Positions 27,969 to 37,081 of a stretch of 64,000 nt of DNA are shown here, piece by piece. Under the pieces are notes generated by a model. That model was not told the DNA's origin. It did not search any database and worked only from the letters and a program-made list of their open reading frames with translations. The position numbers and the translations under genes were made by a program. Positions within the stretch are counted from its first letter, which is position 1, and each line of letters opens with the position of its first letter. Source of the stretch: Selenomonadaceae bacterium (lineage in GTDB: Bacteria > Bacillota > Negativicutes > Selenomonadales > Selenomonadaceae); contig JAFVEZ010000045.1 of the NCBI GenBank assembly GCA_017475745.1, forward strand, positions 35,884 to 99,883, written 5' to 3'.

Positions 27969-28676
27969 TTAAAGTTGTCTGTAATAATCCGCTGCACGTT
28001 TGGCTTCGTAATCCATACCTATAGTTGATCTATTAGGGTAGTTGCTTGCCTGTGGCGGAGTAATATCAATCGGCTGGAAGTTTGATGTCTGACCTTGAGA
28101 CTGCTTGTTTCTATCTTTGAATCTATCCCAAAGATAGCGACCACCTCTGTAGAGGGCATAGAATATGGCCAGATTAAACAGTAAGCCCAGAACATCACCA
28201 AGTAAACCACCACCAAGGTCTCCAAATATACTGCCAATAAGTCCACCAAGCATCATTCCGCCGGCGAAGAGACCGATATTTCTGAGAGTGTTTCCGAAAG
28301 CAGAGCCAGTATTGGCATTAGTTTGAGTGTTTGCCTTGCTTGCAGAGGTTTTTGAATTTGCACTAGGAGCATTGCCTGGTAATTCTTTGGCACTCTTTGA
28401 AGGTTTGTATTCCTTGCCGCCACCGCTAACTGACTTTGACTCATTCGCTGCAGGTTTTGTCGAATTTGACGATGCTGCTGGTGTCTTGGTTGAGTTGGAA
28501 GTAGAAGGTGATTTTTGTATATTTACTTTTGGTGCGCTCTTAGGTATGCTGAGTTTTGCTCCGCCTTTTGCCGCTTCTACTATTGATATATCAAGTACAT
28601 TATTGGTAACGATTGGAGTTGCTGTCAAAATTAGCGCTCCTGCCATTGTGTTGGCTAAAATTTTTTTCAATGTCAT
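27969..28676 (-). CDS. Secreted/membrane glycine-rich protein, similar to the membrane part of Tim44-domain proteins
   Basis: The 235-residue product has a signal peptide (about 1-36, ending in VEA), a 100-residue low-complexity linker of Ser, Thr, Asn, Lys and Ala, then a glycine-rich hydrophobic block (GLFAGGMMLGGLIGSIFG, followed by GGGLLGDVLGLLFNLAIFYALYRGGRYLWDRF). The latter resembles the segment preceding the Tim44-like domain of bacterial Tim44-domain proteins, but that C-terminal domain is missing here; only about 45 polar residues follow. Function unknown. It is the second gene in its operon. Confidence 0.68.
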   Translation of the reverse strand: MTLKKILANTMAGALILTATPIVTNNVLDISIVEAAKGGAKLSIPKSAPKVNIQKSPSTSNSTKTPAASSNSTKPAANESKSVSGGGKEYKPSKSAKELPGNAPSANSKTSASKANTQTNANTGSAFGNTLRNIGLFAGGMMLGGLIGSIFGDLGGGLLGDVLGLLFNLAIFYALYRGGRYLWDRFKDRNKQSQGQTSNFQPIDITPPQASNYPNRSTIGMDYEAKRAADYYRQL

Positions 28677-28701
28677 TACAATTCCTCATTCTCAATCATA
28701 T

Positions 28702-28980
28702 TCAGTTTTCCTTAAAGGATTTAACATCTTCTGGAAAAGCGTAAATCTCACCTAAAGTATCCAGCTCGCCGGAGAGATAGCGATCAATGTCGTCAACATC
28801 AATGAAGAGTTTGCAATCAATATCGAGATAGCCTTGCTCTTTAGCTTGACTGAGATCACGAATTGCCATCAATCTTTCGCGCAGCTTCAAACACTCCGTT
28901 CGTCGTGCGTGAATATCAAGTTTAATTTGCGGCGTTCCATACTCATTTATTACTTCCTGCAATGTCATTCTTTGCGACAT
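28702..28980 (-). CDS. Small hypothetical protein
   Basis: A 92-residue soluble, charged protein (MTLQEVINEYGTPQIK, then a helical RRTECLKLRERLMAIRDLSQAKEQGYLDIDC). No family recognised. It is the first gene behind a strong promoter at 29015-29043 and precedes the glycine-rich membrane protein gene by 25 bases. An alternative start is the fifth codon (MTLQEV). Confidence 0.6.
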   Translation of the reverse strand: MSQRMTLQEVINEYGTPQIKLDIHARRTECLKLRERLMAIRDLSQAKEQGYLDIDCKLFIDVDDIDRYLSGELDTLGEIYAFPEDVKSFKEN

Positions 28981-29014
28981 TTGCCACTCATTCCTCTCAT
29001 TTGATTTATGTCAT

Positions 29015-29043
29015 ATTATAACGCAAAACAAGATAAACTGCAA
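29015..29043 (-). promoter_or_regulatory. Promoter for the leftward operon starting at 28980
   Basis: TTGCAG and TATAAT are 17 bases apart on the minus strand, about 35 bases before the start at 28980. It probably drives the hypothetical gene, pyrE, recN and on to scpA. Confidence 0.65.
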
Positions 29044-29069
29044 ATTTTATAAAGACGATAACTTTCATT

Positions 29070-30026
29070 CTACAAAATGAAAATTATGGTTAAAAATAGA
29101 ATCGTTGACGTATACATCATCTTTATCGTCAACAGTATATGTCGTGGTGCTAGAATTTCAAAAGGATCACCCATATACTCGCGGAAGGACATCTTACCGA
29201 AGTAAGAGTTATAGCCGCCAAGGCGAATGTTAAGCGCTCCGGCCACTGTCGCTTCAGCATAGCCGCCATTAGGACTTGGGTGCTTATTGGCGTCGCGTTT
29301 CATAATGGTTATGGCGTTCTTATAATTCAACCTCAAGATGACGGCAGAGATAATAAACAGAAGTCCCGTCAAACGTGCAGGAATGTAGTTAAGTATATCG
29401 TCCAACCGCGCCGCCACTCGTCCGAAATATAGATATTTGTCATTTTTATAGCCAATCATAGAGTCCATTGTGTTAGCAGCTCTATAGGCAATCGCCAGTG
29501 GCAGTCCGCCCAGCATATAGCAGAAGAGCGGAGATATGATACCGTCAACGGTGTTTTCAGCGACCGTCTCAACTGTGGCACGTACTATCTCCGGCTCATC
29601 AAGTTTATCTGTATCTCGCCCGACAATCCAGCTAACCTTGCGCCTTGCTTCCTCGATATCACCGCTGACGAGAAGATTGCAGAGTTCTTGACCAGCTTCG
29701 GCAAGAGAACGTGGAGAGATCATAAAACTCAAAGTAATTGCTTCAATCAAAGTACTAATAAACTTTAAGTCAATAGCTTCAGACAAGCGAACTATTGCCA
29801 AGCCTATGACATAAGTTACAGATATGACGATTGTTGTGAGGATACCGCCCTTGAGCAGTTTTCCACTATTGCCGTCTGATACATTATATAAGAATCTCTC
29901 AAGCAATGAGATCAAATTGCCCATTAGGACAACAGGGTGAAACTTGCTGCGAGGATCGCCAACCAACATATCAATAAAAAAAGCCGTCAACGCAGTTAGA
30001 GCGGTGTACGAATCAAAAACAAACAT
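29070..30026 (-). CDS. cbiB: Adenosylcobinamide-phosphate synthase
   Basis: The 318-residue polytopic protein (CbiB/CobD) attaches aminopropanol phosphate to adenosylcobyric acid in cobalamin synthesis. Diagnostic stretches: FFIDMLVGDPRSKFHPVVLMG, WIVGRDTDKLDEPEIVRATVETVAENTVDGIISPLF, AYRAANTMDSMIGYKN, and NGGYAEATVAGALNIRLGG. The ribosome site is weak. It is the last gene of the bamA operon; the only other cobalamin gene in the window is cbiF near 57.5 kb, so the pathway is scattered. Confidence 0.93.
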   Translation of the reverse strand: MFVFDSYTALTALTAFFIDMLVGDPRSKFHPVVLMGNLISLLERFLYNVSDGNSGKLLKGGILTTIVISVTYVIGLAIVRLSEAIDLKFISTLIEAITLSFMISPRSLAEAGQELCNLLVSGDIEEARRKVSWIVGRDTDKLDEPEIVRATVETVAENTVDGIISPLFCYMLGGLPLAIAYRAANTMDSMIGYKNDKYLYFGRVAARLDDILNYIPARLTGLLFIISAVILRLNYKNAITIMKRDANKHPSPNGGYAEATVAGALNIRLGGYNSYFGKMSFREYMGDPFEILAPRHILLTIKMMYTSTILFLTIIFIL

Positions 30027-30044
30027 GATAAATTTACCAAAACA

Positions 30045-30614
30045 TCAAAATTTATGGCTGAGAGCTAAACAAATAACTTTACTTGCTCCGCCAATCTTTA
30101 ATATCTGAGAACCGGCTGCCATAGAGCTGCCGGAAGTAGTTATATCGTCAAGTAGGAAGAATACTTTGCTTTTGACATTAAAACGAGGATTAATGCGGAT
30201 ACTACTGATGTGTACACCAATATTTCTAAAACCGCCGTCAGATAATCTCGGTATATTCTTGTACCTTTGCAAGACTTCTGAATAATCATCTTTATTGTAA
30301 TGATCGGACAACCTCTTGGCGATAATGTGCATGGAAGATATATTGGCATTAGCAGTGTGAGAAGGTATAGCGCTGAAGTACATATTATTCAAATCATCAA
30401 AGGAATCAAATATATCAATCAATTTACTGTAAAATAACTCGATAGCTTTAGGATCATTCTTCTTTAAATCTAGGATTGCGCCATCTATTGGACTGAAGTT
30501 AGGATTCTTGACTCTGATCCCACCTCTGAAGTGATAATATGAATTATACTCATAGATATATGAAATTTTTACTGGTCTATCTAACAATGGGTGATCATAG
30601 AAATAGGAATACAT
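30045..30614 (-). CDS. Phosphoribosyltransferase-domain protein
   Basis: A 189-residue protein with the type I PRTase signature FFLLDDITTSGSSM near residue 155 and a preceding FSAIPSHTANANISSMHIIAKRLSDHY region, similar to the amidophosphoribosyl/ComF-like group but lacking cysteines for a zinc site. Its N-terminal 70 residues (DHPLLDRPVKISYIYEY) are not familiar. The start is taken at the ATG seven bases after GAGG; two other possible start codons directly precede it. Substrate unknown; it lies between the outer-membrane gene and cbiB. Confidence 0.7.
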   Translation of the reverse strand: MYSYFYDHPLLDRPVKISYIYEYNSYYHFRGGIRVKNPNFSPIDGAILDLKKNDPKAIELFYSKLIDIFDSFDDLNNMYFSAIPSHTANANISSMHIIAKRLSDHYNKDDYSEVLQRYKNIPRLSDGGFRNIGVHISSIRINPRFNVKSKVFFLLDDITTSGSSMAAGSQILKIGGASKVICLALSHKF

Positions 30615-30626
30615 CATCAAACCTCA

Positions 30627-31925
30627 TCAGAAGTTACCAATAAATCTGAGCCAACTCTCTCGCTGATCAATTACATATTCAACTCCGAGAAAGTCATGTA
30701 GCTTATATCTGACGGCAGCTTCTTTTCTATCATTATTTAATTTATGTTCATAACGCAGCAGCCAATCTTTAAAGAACTCATATTCCAAATCGGCAATGAT
30801 ATCTTCGTCTGTAAAGTCATAACGCAAAGCAGCAGAGGTATTTTTAAAGATACTTCGAGAGTAACCCAAAGACCAATTCCACTTCACTTCTTGAGGTTTG
30901 ATATCTATTTGAAAGAAGGTCTCATCAAGATTGGAGATTTTGCGCCCGATATGCATACGAAACAGTACATCATCTGTTGCTCTTTCGTCGCGTCCAATAT
31001 CAACCCAACCGGAAGCGCGCATCCTGTATCGGCTTGAGTCACTACGAATCATAACCCCCATCTGCTCAGATGCCGTCAATGTTACATTGCTTTTAATTTT
31101 CAATACTCGAAAGTCAGTCTGCTCATCAAGTGGCTTGGCAAGCATTGTCTCAATATCCGCTTTATGACGTTCAATGAAAGCAACTGGCACTCCAATTAAA
31201 ACGTTGACTTTATCTTCCATTAATGTTCTATGAGTAACCAAAGCTACGTTGGGGATTGTATCTGAGCGCATGCTCAAACTTATCGTTCGCACAACAGGCA
31301 ATTTTGGATAAACCGTCAAGTCTACCACTGCTGTTGATACATTAGATTCATTCTTTATCTTAACGTCAAAATCTGCCTTGAACTCCGGTAAAGATTCCTC
31401 CATAAACTTGTTAAGACGACGTTTCAATATACCATTAGTCCAATCTGTTGCGGCTATAGGTAGTCCCTTCAAACCGTCCGAAAAGACCTCAGCAACTGTT
31501 ATCAAGTCATTCGCAACCAATCCTTCTAGCTCTTTTGGCATGCCTTCAATATTAGTGTTGACTTGAATATTTTGGATTGTGTCCGTCCAGGGCAACAGTT
31601 TAACATTTACTATGGCTTCTGTACCATAATATTGTATATTCACTTGCTTAACAGTATATCCAACGAGTATCTTGTCAAATACCAGGTGAATGGTAGATTC
31701 TTGTCGATCATTCCAATCTTCGTCTACTGGTAGAGGGCGCCCAAGGAGTAATTGCCTGCCTATTGCCGCAACTGATTCTTCCATGCGTTCCTTAACCATT
31801 GGCGGAAGTGAGGTTTCTGAGGTTACCTTCGATTCAACAACATCAATTCTTGCTGCTGCATTAGTTGATGTTGTCAATGTTAAAAGGACTGCCAATGTGA
31901 TTAAAAGTTTACTTAATGTTGCCAT
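30627..31925 (-). CDS. Putative exported outer-membrane-associated protein downstream of bamA
   Basis: The 432-residue product has a clean signal peptide (cleavage after STNAAA, near residue 25). The middle contains two repeated BON/POTRA-like alpha-beta stretches. The last 130 residues alternate polar and apolar positions with aromatic ends (RYRMRASGWVDIG, VKWNWSLGYSRSI, WLLRYEHKLN) and the protein ends in a Phe (WLRFIGNF), as outer-membrane beta-barrels do. I infer an envelope protein with a small C-terminal barrel. It follows bamA by seven bases. No family name can be given. Confidence 0.7.
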   Translation of the reverse strand: MATLSKLLITLAVLLTLTTSTNAAARIDVVESKVTSETSLPPMVKERMEESVAAIGRQLLLGRPLPVDEDWNDRQESTIHLVFDKILVGYTVKQVNIQYYGTEAIVNVKLLPWTDTIQNIQVNTNIEGMPKELEGLVANDLITVAEVFSDGLKGLPIAATDWTNGILKRRLNKFMEESLPEFKADFDVKIKNESNVSTAVVDLTVYPKLPVVRTISLSMRSDTIPNVALVTHRTLMEDKVNVLIGVPVAFIERHKADIETMLAKPLDEQTDFRVLKIKSNVTLTASEQMGVMIRSDSSRYRMRASGWVDIGRDERATDDVLFRMHIGRKISNLDETFFQIDIKPQEVKWNWSLGYSRSIFKNTSAALRYDFTDEDIIADLEYEFFKDWLLRYEHKLNNDRKEAAVRYKLHDFLGVEYVIDQRESWLRFIGNF

Positions 31926-31932
31926 TACTTAT

Positions 31933-33951
31933 TTAGAAAGTTCCACCAACGCTGAAGTGAAGGCGTCCGCCTTGCGTACCTCTACCATAATCAAGACGTA
32001 GTGGACCCAGTGGTGTATTTACAGCTATGCCGAAACCTCCGCTGCCGTGGAATTCCTCCGGCTCAAATCCAGTACTCCAAGCACTGCCCCAATCGGTAAA
32101 GAGTGCGCCTTGAACTTTCGAGATAAGAGGGAATCTGTATTCAAGAGTGCCAAGTATCATTCTTTCACCGCGAAACTGAGCTTCACGATAACCTCTTAAC
32201 GTATCCTGTCCGCCAATTCTATACTGGTTAAATTCTGAGATATCTCCAAAGCCGATACCGCCTTTGGTTCTAAGTGCCCAAACTTGTGCATGACCTGCCT
32301 TAAAGAATTGCTGATGATCAATACTGTACTTCTGGAAGGTAAAGTCGCCACCCCAAACACCGCCAAACTCACCGGAGAGATTGACCTTGCCACCCTCAGT
32401 AGGATTGTAAATATTGTCGCGAGTATCTGTGACATGTTCAAGTGTGACAGAGCGCGTTATACCGAAGTTGTTGCTACGCCATCTGGCACCTGCATCTCCA
32501 CTACGATCTCCGGCGTTACCTGAGGAAACGTGTTTTACATATTCATCTTTACGGTGGCGCAAAGTGACGTAGTTAGTACTCCATTCACTCACCGGACGAC
32601 CTAAAGTGATCTCTCCGCCGGTGTACTTTCTCATGTACTCTTCCTTTAATCTGCCACGTACGTCGTAGTCGTCATACTCGTAAGTACGATTGTAAAAACG
32701 GAATGTACCGGCAGTTTCTTTATCATCGAGCCATGGTCTACGATAACTGAATGCAATACCATGAGCATCTTCGTCATCGCCACTCATCTCATACATTATG
32801 CTGACGGCATCACCAGTACCGCGAAGGTTGGTATCAGAGACACTAACCATACCGATAATGCCATCTTCACTGCTATATCCTGCACCGATACCAAAAGTGC
32901 CAGTCCTCTTCTCTTTGACATCAATTTCCATGACGATAGCATTAGGTTCAACACCAGGATTCCACTTAACGCTGACCTCTTCAAAGAAACCAAGATTGTT
33001 GACACGTTGGATTGAACGTCTTGCCTTGTCCGCATTAAATACCTCACCGGGCTTCTGTCTCATCTCACGAAGTATAACTTTATCTTTGGTTTTCTTGTTG
33101 CCCTTGACCTTGTAGCCCTCGATAATACCTTCATTGATTTTAAGCGTCAATATACCGGTATCCTTATTCATATCAATATCGGTGATCTTCATTAAGATAT
33201 AACCTGTACCTCTATAGCGCTCTTGAATAGCGGTAATATTATCATGCAAAGTACGATTGTTGAGTACATCATTGGGTTGTAGTGTAATGTAACGTTCCAG
33301 TTCTTCGGTTTTTTCGATAGTATTGCCGACAAAGACCACGCCTTTATAGATAGGATTTTCTAGTAGGTGATATGTAACCACAACGCCTTCCGGTACCTCT
33401 TCAATCTTTGGATAGGCGTCATAGAAATACCCTGTATTTACAAAGGCTTCCATATCTTTATTCATTACAGATGCACTAAAGTCATCGCCAACATGCTGAG
33501 TGGCGATAATTTGGATTGTGGGCAAAGTCAGAGAGCTTGCTCCTTCGTATACTATATCAACTACAGTTTTGCCATTAAACTGCTTGAGATACTTCATCAC
33601 TGCCGATCCATCATCGGTTTCATCTGAGACACTTTCAGTGGCAGGACTTTCGGTTGATTCTTTCTTATCTTCAGATTCAGTACCCTCTTGCCCTTCTTTT
33701 TTTTCTTCTCCATCTTCTGAACCCTCAGTTTGTTTTAAGGAGGAATCTTCATTCTCTGTGCCATCATCAACCGCTTCTTCACCATCTGCTGGCAACTCAT
33801 ATGGCATCTTCACAAATACTTCTGATTCTTCCTCAGCAAAAGCCACAGGTGCCTGTGGTACTGGTATCATTGCGGCTGTCATTAGAACGGCGGTTAAAAG
33901 TCGACTTTTCTTCCTCCTCAGCTTAATCTTCATCTTGTTTAGTATTCTCAA
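31933..33951 (-). CDS. bamA: Outer-membrane assembly factor BamA (Omp85), three POTRA domains
   Basis: A 672-residue Omp85 protein that inserts beta-barrels into the outer membrane. After the signal peptide (to VAFA, near residue 39) comes a very acidic low-complexity stretch (about 40-120). Three POTRA domains follow: VVDIVYEGASSL, YKGVVFVGNTI and GYKVKGNKKTK starts. The 16-strand barrel begins at GTFGIGAGYSSEDG, contains YRIGGQDTLRGYREAQFRGERM (the conserved RGY loop) and ends FSVGGTF. Proteobacterial BamA has five POTRAs. TTG start, nine bases after GAGGAGG. Confidence 0.93.
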   Translation of the reverse strand: MRILNKMKIKLRRKKSRLLTAVLMTAAMIPVPQAPVAFAEEESEVFVKMPYELPADGEEAVDDGTENEDSSLKQTEGSEDGEEKKEGQEGTESEDKKESTESPATESVSDETDDGSAVMKYLKQFNGKTVVDIVYEGASSLTLPTIQIIATQHVGDDFSASVMNKDMEAFVNTGYFYDAYPKIEEVPEGVVVTYHLLENPIYKGVVFVGNTIEKTEELERYITLQPNDVLNNRTLHDNITAIQERYRGTGYILMKITDIDMNKDTGILTLKINEGIIEGYKVKGNKKTKDKVILREMRQKPGEVFNADKARRSIQRVNNLGFFEEVSVKWNPGVEPNAIVMEIDVKEKRTGTFGIGAGYSSEDGIIGMVSVSDTNLRGTGDAVSIMYEMSGDDEDAHGIAFSYRRPWLDDKETAGTFRFYNRTYEYDDYDVRGRLKEEYMRKYTGGEITLGRPVSEWSTNYVTLRHRKDEYVKHVSSGNAGDRSGDAGARWRSNNFGITRSVTLEHVTDTRDNIYNPTEGGKVNLSGEFGGVWGGDFTFQKYSIDHQQFFKAGHAQVWALRTKGGIGFGDISEFNQYRIGGQDTLRGYREAQFRGERMILGTLEYRFPLISKVQGALFTDWGSAWSTGFEPEEFHGSGGFGIAVNTPLGPLRLDYGRGTQGGRLHFSVGGTF

Positions 33952-33969
33952 GTAATACTGCCTCCTCTA

Positions 33970-34617
33970 TCACTCTGCATGCAGTATCTGTCCTGCTGAT
34001 TGCATGAGCTTTTGCATATCTTCCGTCGGAGCTTTTACTTCTGGTGAAATAATATCTGGACTTGAACTTACCACTGGTATAGGCTCCGAGTAATATATAT
34101 TTAAGTTCTCAACGTCCGAATAATAAGTCTCTTGAGTTGATTCTGTGTTGGGTAAAGATTCGTTATTGAGTCTATCAGATTCGATATTATCGTAAATAGT
34201 TGGTTGTTCATACGAAACTTCCGGTTGCTCTTGAACTATATTCTGATTTGTGACAACTTCTTCTTTCGGAGTTTCGGCTGAAGATAAGGGCGCAGCCGAC
34301 TCATTGTCTTCTAATATCGGTGAGTCAGGTATATTAGTCGTTGAGATTGAAGGTGTAGAGAGCTGAGAAATTTCTTCCTTATCGTCATTTACCCAAAGAA
34401 CACCAAATGCAATCAATGCAGCAGTGGCAAATGAGAGTACTTTGGTTAAACGTGAGCGATTTTGGTGTTTCTCTGCATTTTGAAGTTCTGCCTTTGCCAA
34501 CATTAATTTAAGATCACCTTTTAGGTCTTCTTTACGTTCTATGGATTTATCTGCCTGTTGCAACCAATCGCTTGCTGCCTTGATGTGCTTTCGGAGATTT
34601 TTTCTATTATCCTCCAC
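33970..34617 (-). CDS. Single-pass membrane protein upstream of bamA
   Basis: The 215-residue protein has a charged, helical N-terminal 60 residues (LKAHIKAASDWLQQADKSIERKEDLKGDLKLMLAKAELQ-like), one membrane helix (about 62-78) and a disordered acidic Ser/Pro/Glu-rich extracytoplasmic part ending in EDMQKLMQSAGQILHAE, which may be a short binding helix. No family recognised. The GTG at 34617, six bases after AAGGTG, is chosen over an upstream GTG without spacing. Being the first gene of the bamA operon, an envelope role is likely. Confidence 0.65.
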   Translation of the reverse strand: MEDNRKNLRKHIKAASDWLQQADKSIERKEDLKGDLKLMLAKAELQNAEKHQNRSRLTKVLSFATAALIAFGVLWVNDDKEEISQLSTPSISTTNIPDSPILEDNESAAPLSSAETPKEEVVTNQNIVQEQPEVSYEQPTIYDNIESDRLNNESLPNTESTQETYYSDVENLNIYYSEPIPVVSSSPDIISPEVKAPTEDMQKLMQSAGQILHAE

Positions 34618-34652
34618 TGCGCTCACCTTCTCACTGTTTCCAGTTTTATTTC

Positions 34653-34681
34653 ATTTTAACCAATTACAAGCAAAATGACAA
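34653..34681 (-). promoter_or_regulatory. Promoter of the bamA operon
   Basis: TTGTCA and TAAAAT are 17 bases apart on the minus strand, about 35 bases before the GTG at 34617. It probably drives the membrane protein gene, bamA, the outer-membrane gene, the PRTase gene and cbiB. Confidence 0.65.
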
Positions 34682-34722
34682 TAGTATAATATCAAATTTT
34701 ATCAAAAATTAAAAGTTTTTTT

Positions 34723-34773
34723 TCTGAAAAAATGAAGAAGTGCAAATTTTGTAATTGAACAAATTTTGCACTT
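34723..34773 (-). terminator. Terminator after proS
   Basis: Arms at 34738-34751 and 34760-34773 pair over 13 of 14 positions (one mismatch) around an eight-base loop; on the minus strand a T-rich run (CATTTTTTC) follows. It separates proS from the bamA operon promoter. Confidence 0.65.
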
Positions 34774-34812
34774 AAGCTCGTAATTATATAATGAGTGTTA
34801 TGAAAGTCGTTT

Positions 34813-36528
34813 TTAAAGATTTTTCAGCAACTCAATTACTTTATCCTTGTATTCATTGCGATTGAAGATATGAACTTCGCCATTCTTTCGGATTTTGACT
34901 TCAACTGTATCTTCAGCAATGCCCTTAGGACTGACTGTAATTCTAATTGGATAGCCGATGAGGTCACAGTCATTGAACTTGACACCCGCGCGGTCTCTTC
35001 TGTCGTCCAGGAGAGTATCAACACCAGCCGCCTTGAGTTCCTCGTAAATCTTTTCGGAATACTCAAGTTGATCTTCATTCTTGGCGTTGACAGGAACGAC
35101 GACAACCTCAAACGGAGCAATAGCACGCGGCCAAATTATTCCAAATTCGTCATTATGCTGCTCAATAGCTGCCGCCATTGTACGACCGACGCCAATACCA
35201 TAGCAGCCCATCTCAAAGAACTTCTCTTTGCCATTCTCGTCGAGGAATGTGGCGTTGAGTGACTTACTGTACTTATTGCCAAGGGTGAACACTTGACCGA
35301 CCTCAATGCCGCGTGTCATCTTCAAAGGTTGACCACAATGAGGACAGGGATCGCCCTCTTTAACCATTCTGATATCGGTGATGATTATCTTTTCTGAGTT
35401 GAAGTCGCGTTTCGGTGTGACGTTGATGTAGTGCTTGTCAACCTCGTTGGCGCCGGCGACAGCATTGTACATCTCCATAACCGTGCTGTCAACCACAACG
35501 ATTGTGCCGTCCTTGAGACCGATTGGCGACATAAAACCTGCACAACCGCCCGCTTCAGTTATTGCCGACTCTTCAGCCATATGCAGGTGAAGCGCGCCTT
35601 CGACGGCATTGAGGATTTTAATCTCATTGACTTCGTGATCTCCTCTGACAAAGGCAAGAATTAACCTGCCGTCATCATCTTGGAAGGCAACCGCCTTGAT
35701 TGTCTTCTCGATCGGCACATTGAGATAATCCTTGACCATCTCGATTGTGTGACAATTAGGTGTTAAGACCTTCTCAAGCGATTTAAGTTCTTCCTCTTGA
35801 GAGTGAATGACTTTTAGTTCGGCCTTCTCGTCGCTTGCCGCATAGTCACAGCTTTCACAATAGGCGATGGAAGATTCTCCACTCGGTGCCAAGACGGTGA
35901 ACTCGTGAGAGTGTCCGCCACCGATTGCGCCATTATCAGCTTCAACCGGTCTGAACTTCAAGCCACAGCGAGTGAAAATTCTATCATAAGCGTCGTACAT
36001 TTTTTGATACGAAATATTCATGCCGTCAATGTCAGCGTCGAATGAGTACAAGTCCTTCATAATGAACTCACGAGAACGCATGAGACCGAATCGCGGACGA
36101 ATTTCGTCACGGTATTTGTTCTGAATTTGATAGAGCATCAGTGGTAACTGCTTGTATGATCTGACCTCGGACCGAATGAGTGTTGTTATCATCTCTTCGT
36201 GAGTAGGTCCAAGACAGAACTCGCGACCGTGGCGATCTTTCATTCTCATCATCTCATCACCATAGACCGCCCAACGTCCCGATTCTTTCCAGTACTCAGC
36301 AGGCTGAATGATAGGCATCATTATCTCCTGTCCGCCCTTTGCGTCCATTTCCTCACGAATGATCTGTTCAATTTTGCGAATGGTTCGCCAACCCAGCGGT
36401 AGATAGGAATAGACGCCACCTGCTGCCTTGCGGATTAATCCTGCCTTCAGCATCAATTTATGACTGACCAGCTCTGCTTCTGCCGGATATTCTCTCAATG
36501 TTGGTGCGTACAACTGCGTTGCTCTCAA
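34813..36528 (-). CDS. proS: Prolyl-tRNA synthetase, bacterial type with editing insertion
   Basis: A 571-residue class II synthetase. Motif 2 (KYRDEIRPRFGLMRSREFIMKD) and motif 3 (GCYGIGVGRTMAAAIEQ) flank a YbaK-like editing insertion (about 225-385), typical of bacterial ProS; the C-terminal anticodon-binding domain is EVVVVPVNAKNEDQ onward. TTG start with AAGGAAGTG about a dozen bases upstream. It follows the flavodoxin gene by 28 bases. A free-standing YbaK deacylase is also present near 44 kb. No T-box was seen in the short leader. Confidence 0.95.
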   Translation of the reverse strand: MRATQLYAPTLREYPAEAELVSHKLMLKAGLIRKAAGGVYSYLPLGWRTIRKIEQIIREEMDAKGGQEIMMPIIQPAEYWKESGRWAVYGDEMMRMKDRHGREFCLGPTHEEMITTLIRSEVRSYKQLPLMLYQIQNKYRDEIRPRFGLMRSREFIMKDLYSFDADIDGMNISYQKMYDAYDRIFTRCGLKFRPVEADNGAIGGGHSHEFTVLAPSGESSIAYCESCDYAASDEKAELKVIHSQEEELKSLEKVLTPNCHTIEMVKDYLNVPIEKTIKAVAFQDDDGRLILAFVRGDHEVNEIKILNAVEGALHLHMAEESAITEAGGCAGFMSPIGLKDGTIVVVDSTVMEMYNAVAGANEVDKHYINVTPKRDFNSEKIIITDIRMVKEGDPCPHCGQPLKMTRGIEVGQVFTLGNKYSKSLNATFLDENGKEKFFEMGCYGIGVGRTMAAAIEQHNDEFGIIWPRAIAPFEVVVVPVNAKNEDQLEYSEKIYEELKAAGVDTLLDDRRDRAGVKFNDCDLIGYPIRITVSPKGIAEDTVEVKIRKNGEVHIFNRNEYKDKVIELLKNL

Positions 36529-36556
36529 TTAATAACACTTCCTTAATACTTTGATT

Positions 36557-37081
36557 TTATTCATATTTCTTGAGAAGGTTGATCTTTCGTTTGATTGTAG
36601 CAACAAACTCCTCAGCGGCTTGTAAATCAGATTCGTCAGGATGAGTTGCTGCTCTCTTCCAGCGTTCAATGCTCCCAAGGTGTGGATCATCTGACTTTGC
36701 TATCTTGAGTCGCTGTTCGATCATTGCCGGATTTACCTTGCCTTGACAGCTGAAAGTTCCAAGGATTCTACAGCCTTTACCAATGAGATAAGCTGCACGT
36801 GCAAAAGCTGTTATCGCGTGCTCACTTCTTGGCTCAGTTCCATGAGTTTCAAACAGCACGACATTGACATTTTGAATCTTCGGCAAAAGTTCGGCAGTCA
36901 GTGGATCGGGTCCACCGCGTTTGAGCCAATAACCGACAGCCACAACCTCATAGTTTGAAAGGTCTGACGGTACATCTTTGACATCAAATAAGTCAGCATC
37001 ACCGGAGACTTCTGCTATTCTCTCGGCAATCAACTTCGTGTTTCCCGTTACAGATGAGTAAATGACAGCCCATTTGCTCAT
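36557..37081 (-). CDS. Flavodoxin-family protein
   Basis: A 174-residue FMN-binding flavodoxin-like protein. The phosphate-binding loop is SSVTGNTKLIAERIA at the N-terminus; GYWLKRGGPDP and ETHGTEPRSEHA line the isoalloxazine site. It ends in a charged helix. It should be a low-potential electron carrier; similar short flavodoxins occur in anaerobe reductase operons, but no reductase is adjacent here. Its ATG overlaps the yajC stop (ATGA). Confidence 0.85.
   Translation of the reverse strand: MSKWAVIYSSVTGNTKLIAERIAEVSGDADLFDVKDVPSDLSNYEVVAVGYWLKRGGPDPLTAELLPKIQNVNVVLFETHGTEPRSEHAITAFARAAYLIGKGCRILGTFSCQGKVNPAMIEQRLKIAKSDDPHLGSIERWKRAATHPDESDLQAAEEFVATIKRKINLLKKYE

Noticed and set aside
33500..33955. 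151-codon open frame antisense to the start of bamA
   Set aside because: It is the complement of the acidic Glu/Ser repeat of bamA, which gives a Ser/Pro-rich shadow frame; no ribosome site.
36529..36556. T-box leader for prolyl-tRNA synthetase
   Set aside because: Only 28 bases separate proS from the previous gene.
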